This document shows, piece after piece, positions 28,908 to 39,772 of a DNA stretch of 64,000 nucleotides; positions within the stretch are counted from its first letter, which is position 1; each line of letters opens with the position of its first letter. This DNA is from Harmothoe impar. Taxonomy: Eukaryota; Annelida; Polychaeta; Phyllodocida; Polynoidae. A program made the translations under genes and the position numbers. Location: NCBI GenBank assembly GCA_947462335.1, contig OX381704.1, forward strand, positions 46,628,942 through 46,692,941, written 5' to 3'. The notes below the pieces were generated by a model that made no database searches, was not told the DNA's origin, and saw nothing but the letters and a program-made list of their open reading frames with translations.

Positions 28908-31900
28908 CTGAAACCAAGAAAAATATGGTTAGTGAAACAACTTATAACACAAACATACTATATTGTATTACTAAGTAGTAAGTCTAGTCTTTTATACATA
29001 ATCTCAGCAAGTAAAATCTGAAAGTCTCGTAAAATCTGAAACAGTTGGGATGTGGGCGAGGCAGAATGAGGTAAGGGGCGTAAGGGACATAAGATGTAAG
29101 AGAAGGCATGAAACAAATTAAAGTAGTATTATTCATCTTAACGAGAACAGGAAAAATATTCCAGAAGTGTTTGTGCACGGCAGGGCGGCCAGCACTTCTG
29201 TTTGGTGGGACAGTGTATTAGCAATGGTCATTTATAGAGAGGACCTCTGGCACGTGTTGGCGCCGGTCAAAGAAGCCATTTCGGATCCGCATCACACCAG
29301 GTCCCACTGGGGCCTCCCGCCAGGAATACCTCCAGTGAGGGGGCTCATAACAAAAGGCGCCGGTTTCTGACGTCAGCGTTATTGTAGGTCAGATGTATTT
29401 TGTCCGACAAATACTCGTATCTATCCCTATCCTATCTGAGCCCTACTTCTGTGTATTTTCCAGAGGGGCTCTTGGCGTTTTGGTTGCGCCCACCTTCCTT
29501 CTCTTCAAATTAAGGAGTTTGGTTTTTCTATGTCACATGATACTCTTTAAAACCCAACTAAGAGTTAGGCAGGCAGATTATGCCATTCATAGGCTATGCC
29601 AATATGTCGTAGACTATGCACAGCTGTAATTTATCATCATTTATAGCGGATGTCCCGGGTCATCTCAAACAGAAGGCGTCCATTTGTTGCTGCGGACCTG
29701 TGGGGGCGACTGTTCTAACAAACCGACCCTCATCACATGTTGACCTGGTGAGATGGGGTTACTCAGACCGGATCTTGGAGACAGTACAGAGGTGGGGCGC
29801 CGTCAACAGCAGCAGCTTCAGCAGACGCCGCCTGTCTGTCCATCTGCAACCATCACCACGTCCAGAAGATGCCTCCTGTCCATCTGCGGCCATCACTACG
29901 TCCAGCAGACGCCTCCTGTCTGTCCATCTGCGGCCATCACTACGTCCAGCAGACGCCTCCTGTCCCTGTCCATCTGCGGCCATCACTACGTCCAGCAGAC
30001 GCCTCCTGTCTCTGTCCATCTGCGGCCATCACTAGGTCCAGCAGACGCCTCCTGTCCCTGTCCATCTGCAGCCATCACCACGTCTGGCAGACGCCGCCTG
30101 TCTGTCCATCTGCGGCCATCACCACGTCCAGCAGACGCCTCCTGTCTCTGTCCATCTGCGGCCATCACCACATCCAGCAGACGTCTCCTGTCTGTCCATC
30201 TGCGGCCATCACCACGTCCAGCAGACGCCTCCTGTCGCTGTCCTTCTGTGGCCATCACCACATCCAGCAGACGTCTCCTGTCTGTCCATCTGCGGCCATC
30301 ACCACGTCCAGCAGACGCCTCCTGTCGCTGTCCATCTGCAGCCATCACCACGTCCATCAGACGCCTCCTGTCGCTGTCCATCTGCGGCCATCACCACGTC
30401 TGGCAGACGTCTCCTGTCGCTGTCCTTCTGCGGCCATCACCACATCCAGCAGACGTCTCCTGTCGCTGTCCATCTGCGGCCATCACCACGTCCAGCAGAT
30501 GCCTCCTGTCGCTGTCCATCTGCAGCCATCACCACGTCTGGCAGACGCCGCCTGTCTGTCCATCTGCGGCCATCACCACGTCCAGCAGATGCCTCCTGTC
30601 TGTCTGCGGTCATCATAACGTCCAGCAGACGTCTCCTGTCTGTTTGACTGCAGCCACCAACACGTATTCTGGGTATACCATAAATATACTGTTTATAATA
30701 TGAATTCAATAAATGTACAGCTGTCCAGTATTCGTTTTATTGATGGGGTTCTGAACATTTAATGCACAGTGAGAAATATTATGATTGACCTTATATTTGT
30801 GTCAACGTAATGGGGGATAACAAATGTGAATAATTATATTTATCATGAAAGGGATTAAGGTAGTTGCAGACAGTTGAGGTGTCTAGAGATAAGCAGGCCC
30901 TGACATTGGCAGGATGACCTTGACTGTGCCATCTGTTCATCAGCACAAACAGGAAATAGCCGTCACTCAGTGCGTCCCCAAGGTAGAAGTGCACTATGGG
31001 ACTTGGCTCACTCCGGCTATTCCGAACGTTCCTACACACTGATGGTCTGGTCACAGAGGTAGTTTTGACTTACGCTGACATGCCACTCCATGGTCAGCAA
31101 AATTAAAGGAGTAAATCTTTCGAATTTTGTCAATCCTAATTAACTATAAATCACAAGGGTAATGTGGGAGTTTCTACAGAAGTAGGGGATCTGAAAGTTG
31201 GCTTGTCTCAGTGTGACATGATGTGGGCACCAGCCGGCCTATATAGGGACCAGTAATGGCATCATCGGACAGATGTTTGTGGCAGACAATAGAAGACGTC
31301 ATCTCCACCTCACTATAGGCCAATAGGTCAGAGCGCCGGTCTGATTGCATGTATAGCTGTCAGCAGGACAATGGAACACGTCATCAATAACCCATCGTAA
31401 TTGAAGGGAGGTTGACCATGTCAGGGGTTTATGATTATCAGTTTTTGTGGGTTTTTTTTTACATACGCCGTAAAGCCATATGCCGTATAGCCCCACACAA
31501 CTCAGCATAAACAAGCAGGACCAACCCTAAAAAAGTAAATGAAATTGACTTAACCTAACCACTCTTAGATTCTCCCCAGGTTACCTAAAACGCATCTTGG
31601 CCTAGCCATAATGGCAGATCCACTAAATGAGGGCCGGGAAACGACCATTCTACATTCCAGATTAGAAAAAAAAGAGTAAAAATCGAAATATCTGACCTAT
31701 CGACCCCAGCTTTTCACACGATGTTACTGGAGACCAACATTTTCCTTTATTCGGCCTGAACTCAGGGGACAATGACCTACCCAGAAACCATTATTGTTCT
31801 GCTAAACGTCTGGCTGACTTCAAACAACGTGAGGCGGGCACCGCGGGGTGAGGAGGCCGGGGCGGGGACCCCATCACCACCTGACAATGTGAGCACACCC

Positions 31901-34900
31901 AGCACCCTGCGAGCAACTCAACTATTCATAGAGACAGGAATTCCAGACGGGCAATTCCCTTAAAGATGGACCTTGTGTTTTTCCTTCAAGGCAGCATACT
32001 ATAGGCGCCCATTTGCACATTGGTAGTATTCACAATTCCTTCTTTTTTAAATAGTAAAACTACCATCTATTATCAAAAAATGGCGAATTGGCAAAAATCC
32101 TGTCAATATCCCGTACTAGACTCTAAATTCTACAAGGTTTCAAATTCGACAGGACTCCAAAGGAGGCAGGATTCTAAATTCTACCGTTTGTCTTGTTATT
32201 CTTACATAGTTTCTATGCAAATAATTAATTCATTTAAAGCGTTGAATATTATAAATATTGAATATTTACAACTCATGTCCGCTCTTAAACAAGACCGCAC
32301 TGAGAGCCACTATTTGACCATCGTTTTATTGACTATTAACCCCCGATCGGATCTGTTCTATGGCGCTACAGTTGGCTACATTTAATATTGATGGGAACTA
32401 TTACTTGTGGACTTTGATTTGGCTGTCCTCCCAGTGGTCGGTGCACTGTTTATTTGTCACGTTTTATCATCAACCCTTTGAGGACGGCATGTTGCCTTAA
32501 AGAATATTTGTCATCATGATGCACCAACAGATCGACAGCACTGTATTGGTGACTCATCGGAGCTGCATTGGCGTATCATGGCAACCTTTCAAGAGTGTAT
32601 CAACCCCGTTGGGTGGCCATGATGGAGGAATGAAGCTCTGTTGAGTTTTTCACTAGGGCTACATACATACATAACGATAAGTGGCATGGTACATTAAAGC
32701 ACTATTCGCTCCTTAAAGGGTTACTGGTTAAGTCCCGGGGTGACGTGTGTTTCCTGGTTTATTCGGTTCAAATAGGGAGTGCAGAATTCTCTAGAATTAG
32801 TGCTAGGAGTTAATAGGGGTGAAATGTTTTTATATCCCCTCCCACAAATCCACCAACCCCTATCATCTACAGTCTATACATTTAGTACTAGGCTGGATCC
32901 CCCGTCCTTCCCGCCAACGTTTTACGGTCTAGGGAGAGGTCATCATCGTTTAACCTCGTTTGATTGTTTGAGTACATAAGTTAGAAGTCTGCCGGGGCCA
33001 TGCTAGGCAATCCAGACTCACACCAGGTAAAGCTATTCACTCTTCACGTTTGGGATCGAATCAGTGAAACGAGGACAGGGATTTATAATGGTGCTCGTCC
33101 ACGAAAGCGATGGTCGAATCTGGACAGGAATTTATAATGGTGCTGCCTCTTCTATGGGTTGTAAGGGGTAAAGGAGAAAAACGCTACCAAGGCACATCCC
33201 TCTTTTTGAAGGATAGCAAGTATTGCTTTATTTGCAGGACTAGACACACCAGGGGGCTAACTGGGTGTTTGAATGAGCAAAGTCCCTTACATCACCTTTA
33301 GTGTGTAAACTAGAAAGGGCAATAACCTTAAAAAACGAATCCACCACACCCTGTTACCAAATAAAGCCCAATTAGTTTATATAACCTTACCTTATTCCAT
33401 AGCCAGTGAATGTCGTATAGGCGTAGGTTCTAGCCTCCAATATTCAACATTATACAATAAAGTAAATTAAGTGCAGACAAACATGTCGCAATGTACCCAA
33501 TAGGACACCAGCGTCCGAGAAGTGATCAATACCTGACCAGGGGGCAGCCTTGTATTAAGGGTAACCTTGTAGGCGACTCATTACTCTGTGACGTCACACA
33601 ACCTCTGTGATATTCTAATCGTCAGATACGAGGCATTCTGACTGTACAAACATTGTCAACGCTACGTTTTGTTATAAAGCAGTCACAACACCATAAAGAC
33701 ACTACAATAGTTGCATGCCCGATGTGTTGCTGTGAAGCTTGTCCAATATTAGCCGCGTCAATACCAACTGTTACTCCACCCACACACCTGACTCTCAGCA
33801 AACACTCTGCACAGAACCTCCTTTACCCTTCCTGCCTTTAAGGACAGCATTAATGCCACAAGGCCGATTGGTTATTTGTCATTGTGATAAGCCAATGATG
33901 CACCGAGGTGTAACACGCCGGTGATGCATTGGTGCATCAATCATGACGACCTTTTGAGAGGAGAAATGCTACCATCATGACAACAAAAAGCTAAACCATC
34001 TTACATAGAAACCCTTACCCCTCGTATAACCCCCAGAATTTGAAGAAATCCTCTAATCCACACGTAGGGTATAATTTGAGTAGTAGTATTCTGAAAAGCT
34101 GCACCCTCAGCCCAAGAAATCCTAAGGGTTAGGCTCACATATAACTCATGGGTTCTAGGCGTTCTACTTTAAAGCACTGTGCTCTCCTTCAAGATAAATG
34201 TTTCATGTTGCCCGCCTAAACCACACGGGGGTCTATTGATGAGCTCAGTGTCTCCTTAGGAGGACATTAGATGAGCAGCGCTACCTGAGCTACAGAACGA
34301 ATAAAGAACAGGTGAAACTTGCATTTGTTCTTATTCTTTGTGCTTGGCCTTCTTATTAACCCAGAGGGAGGAAGTCGGTGAGTCACAATCAGTGATAAAT
34401 GCTACCACTAGAGATGCCACTCCCCAGCTTAAAGATGGGTTAGGAGCTAATTTGGAGTCGATTTTTATTTTTCATTTAAAGAACGTATTTGTGTTCATAA
34501 CGTCCATACAAATGTGCGTGTAGCTTTCAAAATCATTCTGGTGAAAACCAGGTCAGGAGACTCTCTCTGTAATAGTGGCGGGTCCCCTGACCTATTCTGA
34601 CCAGGTTTTCTCTATATTTAATGCATTTATAAGGATGGGACTCATTTTATAAGCTACACAAATATTTGTATGGACATTATGAACACTATTACGTTCTTTA
34701 AATGAACCAGCAGCTTCGCTGCTGTTGGTACAGTGAGCATTTGGTGTTACAACATGGCGGCGGGCGCGAACGAAAGTGCCGACCAGGACCCAACAAAATC
34801 GCCTCGGGTGAAATGCATCATGGGAGCCGCATAGATATTGGTATGGTCCTAAAAACAAAAATCTACCCCAAATTAGCTCCTAACCCATCTTTAAATTGAA

Positions 34901-37900
34901 AAAGTAGAGTATATACAGAAAATGATTATAACTTTGCAACATATAAATCATTGAAATCTCCCCTGAATCTTGAAAAACCTGAAGAATCACATCCCTAATA
35001 TTACCCAGCCCACCTCTCAATTTCCTCCATATGACGAGATACCCCCTTACTGTTCCGTACAGCCTACCCCTAATCACCAGGAACCTTGGTTATAACGGAC
35101 AATTAACAACTTACTTTAGGAGAACATTTTTGGTTTCCATACAGCATGACACTAGCATACATTATATTCCCCAATCTAACATTTAGTAACGGAAATAAGA
35201 ACAAACAGTGGTGTAAATCGGCCTGACATGACCTGCATCGAGATGAATCTCTGAAGCAGGGTGTGGCACAATTATCAGGAAAAAACCTCTATTAAATCTT
35301 TACCGAGAAAGGCATTCTAAATCCTACATAACAGGGCGGTGACACTAATAGCAATTATCTTATATAAAAGTAGTTACACAACTACATTGTATAGAGGTAA
35401 ATCCCATTTTACAATCAAAATAATGAGAGGGGGTCCTGGTTCATTAAATTGCAGCAGTGCCCATAGTGATCAAGTTAACTAAAGGAGTGGGGGCCTATGT
35501 TACTATAGAGCTATAACATTTGTGTTTTCTCTTTACATATGATGTATTGATTCAAGAGCAGAAGCAATGCTGCTGATGCTGGATGTATTTCCCATAGCCT
35601 GCAGTGCTAACGAACGCCATATTGGCCTGATTTGGAATGCACGGGTGGGTTTTGGGCGCTTTTAAGTGGAATATTTACCCAATAAGGCATACTATCTGGT
35701 TGAAACCTATACCAAATAATAGATATGATCAATATCTAAGGCCAAAAAAAAGGTTTGTTTCAGGTCACCCGACCGACCCTATCAAAAGAGGGCCGACCCT
35801 AGGTTTTTTATGCAATTTTGAAGAAATTTTCATGTTATTACCCTTTTTTGGTCAATTTTGGGGGATTCAAAAAAGTTGGGTAGTACATTCATGTTTAAAA
35901 AAATAAAATAAAATAAAAATAAAAATCCGACCTACCGACCCTACATTTTCCTCCCATGTTACCTGAAACAAACCTTCTTTTTTTTTTTGGCCTAAATATT
36001 ATTCGCGGACAAAAGGTGGAAACACTCATTATGTAATGGCTACAGTGATTTCCAATTTTTGACCTACCCCTCAAAAGCTATCCCCAATATAGTGACGATA
36101 GCGGTCATAGACGTGGCAGCGTGATAGAGGGAAACCCCCTCTCAATAAGTTGCTCACCGGCTCATTTTGTATGACTGATGTAGGAAGAAGGTGTGGCTCT
36201 CGTTTATATATTATTATTATGTATGACCCTGCATTGGTATATTGAGTTGTCTATGCTGCACGACCCCTAATTAATATGATACTAATAATAGCTAAACCGG
36301 TAGTGATTATATATGGCCAGTAATTGAGTAATAGGCATTAATTCAAGTATATTAATATACATCAATTCTATGTGCAATTATCATTGTTTAATGTCTCATG
36401 AATAGTATCTTCATATTAATCTGGCGTAAAGGCATAAGTAGTATAGTATGTATCGGAACGGGACTATAGTTAAGTACTGTTTATTACTCAATCGACCTGC
36501 AGCCAATCAGAGGCCTCCATTTGGTCACGTGACCGGAAGTGACCTACTTAGGGGATTAGTGGTGACGTCACGTGACCTAGTTAGCCAATCAGAGGCCGCC
36601 ATTTGGTCACGTGACCGGAAGTGACGTCATATGACCTACTTATGGACCGGAAGTGACGTCATATGACCTACTTAGGGGACCGGAAGTGACGTCATATGAC
36701 CTAATTTAGGATCACGTGACCGGAAGTGACCTGATGAGTCACGTGACCGGAAGTGACGTCACATGACCTAATGGCCAACCGGAAGTGAGTGACCTTATTG
36801 AGGATCACGTGACCGGAAGTGACCTGATTGATCACGTGACCGGAAGAAGAAGTGACGTCACGCGACTTAATGAAGAGATGAGCGTCTTTAAGGGGTCACG
36901 CGCTTTAAAATGTGACATCTTTTTTTTTTTTGGAGGAGGAGGAGGAGGAGGAGGAGAAGGAGAGGAGGAGGAGGTGAGTCTCTTATTTTTTTCGGTAAAC
37001 TAATAAAAAACACTACGATATAAGTTTTTGTTTTTTTTTCATTTTTTATTGTTTTACGAGCGACTGGAAGTGACTTATTGAACTAGGTAGAAGCGTTCTT
37101 TAGAGTGTATAAGGGGGGGTAGGGAAGGGGAGGGGAGGGGAGGGGAGGGAAGGGGAGGGGGGCCCCTTTAAGATGCATGGGGAGGGGGGCGCTTTTAGGA
37201 TGCATGAGGTGGGTGGGGGGGGGGGAGGGGGGGAGGGGGGGAGGGGGGCACTCTAGGGGGGTGGGGGGGCACTCTAAGGGGCTTTTGTCTCTTTTAAGAA
37301 AAAAAGAAAAGAAAAAGATTTCAATCGAGAGACACGCTTCTTCCTCTCGAGAGGAAGAAGCGTGTCTCTTCATTTTTTTTTGTTTATCACGTGCCTCGAT
37401 GAGGCGATCAGCTGCGACTGGAGGAAGTGACACTTTAAGAGGGCGCGCGTCTTAATTGTTATGATATTTTTTTTTACTTACTAATAAAGAAGACGTATGA
37501 AAATAAAACACAACAATTCACATGTCCGTCGTTCTCGTTGTTTCTTGCTTGATAAAGTCAAGTAATATCGCGATGCCGAGGTCAAACTTTCCCATGTCCT
37601 CAGTCAACACTCGAAGGAGTTCAAAAGGTGTACCGCCGGCACCGTCAGCTTCATCTTGCCACATTTTCAACACTCGGAAGGCCCACTCAGCGGGACTTCC
37701 TCCGTATTCGCATTCTTCAGCGATCTTATCTAACCTCTCAGGCGACAATTTTAAATGGTCCCCCACCTCTTTCCACCTGCTACCTAGACGTCTGCCGAGG
37801 GTGCCCAAGTGCTTATGCATCGCGCGCGAGTCGGGGTTTTCGAAATCCAACCCCTGTCTGTGGAGAAGGGACATCCACTGAGCCAACAGTTCCACGCGTC

Positions 37901-38271
37901 TAATGCGGGTGAAGACGCGACCGAGCTCTCCCCATCTATGACGATGCGGGGTTTCACCCCACCAGACTCGGAACATCGCCGTACACAGCTCCTCTGGTGT
38001 CTTGACACTGCGCTCTACTAGAGCATCCATACGGGCGGCGGTAACTTTTAAGCTACTGCCCAACTCTCTCCAACAGCCGCTCAACTCTTTACCTAGTTGA
38101 CGAAGCAAGGCGTCGCTATAGGCTAACCGCCGCTGTCCTACCTCTCTGTTCTCCCCATCGGTCTGCCTCGCGCGTCTCACGTCGTCAAGCCGCATTAACT
38201 TTTTTTCAGGTGGACAAGGCGGTGAAGGCGAGCTTGAAAGTGGAATAGCTTGAGCCATCTCGTCTCGTCTT

Positions 38272-38303
<32 letters not shown>

Positions 38304-39740
38304 TGGTGGTAGTAGACGTTACTGTGGTCAGAGGCGATATGGTTTTTTTCCAACAGAAATCAGAGCTTTTATACAGAGGGAGTTTAATCCCATTTCCAAC
38401 AGCACTCCAGCTGTCTAGCGACCTGTCCGCATGACGCTTTTTCAGCCGCTCCGCTCCTTAAGAGCTTAGATGACGAGGGGTATGTCATCGCTATCCGTGG
38501 AGACCAGCTGAAAACGGTGTTTCTTCCTCATCCATAGCCTTACCTCCTACCCCCTACCTGAGGACGTCTCCCTCCCTCTGACATTCATTGTAACAAACGT
38601 CAGAGGTCAGGTGAAAATCGGATTTTTTTCATGCACAGCCTTAGTCAGCTGTCACCCCTCCCTATTGAACTAGCCGGCCGCCGCCTGGCCGGCCCGGTCT
38701 ACTCACCACGGCAGGAGGTGGTGATTTTTTTTTGTCTTACACTTAAGTCGCTCACCACATGCACACGCCTCTACTCACAGACAGACACGTTCGTCTTAGG
38801 GGGGTCCTGCTTCACGCCACACGCCTCCTGTAGTTTTTTTTTGTATACACACTCTAAGCTCATCACCGTTAATCCTTTATACAGCTAACGCGCGCTGAAT
38901 GGCTGAACAGGGTGGTAAGTGGCTTAGCTCATGACAGTGGATCCCTCAAAAAAAAAGAGGGGAAAGGGATCCAGCTGAAAATGTCATACCTTATGTCTTT
39001 GTGAATGGCCGCCGGTCAGTCGACGGCAGCAACCGCTTAATCCTTTATACAGCTAATGCGCGTTGAATTGCTGAACAGGGTGGTAAGCGGCTTAGCTCAT
39101 GACAGTCGATCTCTCAAAAGGGGGGAAAGGGATCCAGCTGAAAACGTCATGCCTTATGTCTTTTGTTTCTCTTTGTGAATGGCCGCCGGCCAGCCGGCGG
39201 CAGCTGAACAGGGTCAGTAAGTAGCTTAGCTCTAGAAGCGAGAAGGCGTATATAAGGGGCCTGGAAACCTCCATTCACTCACTCATTCTTTTGCTGCTCT
39301 CTACAGTCACCACCATGAGCAAAAGACAACACCTAGCGCCGTCCAAGAACAAGAAGACTACGCGGAACAGCGCTCGTTTAGCGTCAGTGCCTCCTCTTGC
39401 TACTGAAAATGAGACTACCGCCGCAGCCGCTTGGTCTTATCACCCTCCCGCTGTAGCGAGCGCTCGCGGCAGTAGTAGTAGTAGTAGCAGTAGTAGTAGC
39501 AGTAGTAGTAGTAGTAGTAGTAGTGGTAGTAGTACTACTGGTAGTAGTCGTCGTGCTAGCGACGTTGTTACACTCGCGACGGTACACGTTGCTGCTAAGC
39601 GCGCTGCCGCTGCTACTGCCGCCCCGCCTGCTGGTGATCCTCGGGCTGCGGCTGCTGCGGCTGCTGCTGCTGCTGCACCTGCTACCGCTGCGCCTGCTAC
39701 CGCTGCGCTTGCTGAGGCTGCTGCGCTTGCTACTGTTGCG

Positions 39741-39772
<32 letters not shown>

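Larger units (their letters stand above)
36437..37515 (+). repeat. Left terminal inverted repeat of the Polinton-like element
   Basis: The outer 130 bp match the right end almost perfectly, and the inner end (about 37473-37515, GAAGACGTATGAAAATAAAA) matches 45305-45350. The left copy is about 360 bp longer, mostly from GAGGAG and GGGGAGGGG expansions at 36930-37280 and a 42-bp palindrome at 37328-37369. The inner edge stops 2 bp from the Death-domain gene stop codon. Confidence 0.87.

Noticed and set aside
29816..30660. CRISPR-like regular array
   Set aside because: Units are contiguous repeats without unique spacers, in an animal genome.
29753..30703. 316-codon Pro/Ser/Leu-repeat frame
   Set aside because: Produced by a stop-free minisatellite; equally long frames exist on both strands and no promoter or splice context is seen.
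30791..31054. Possible helicase exon of the TDRD-like gene on the minus strand
   Set aside because: No acceptor/donor pair in phase and no helicase motif.
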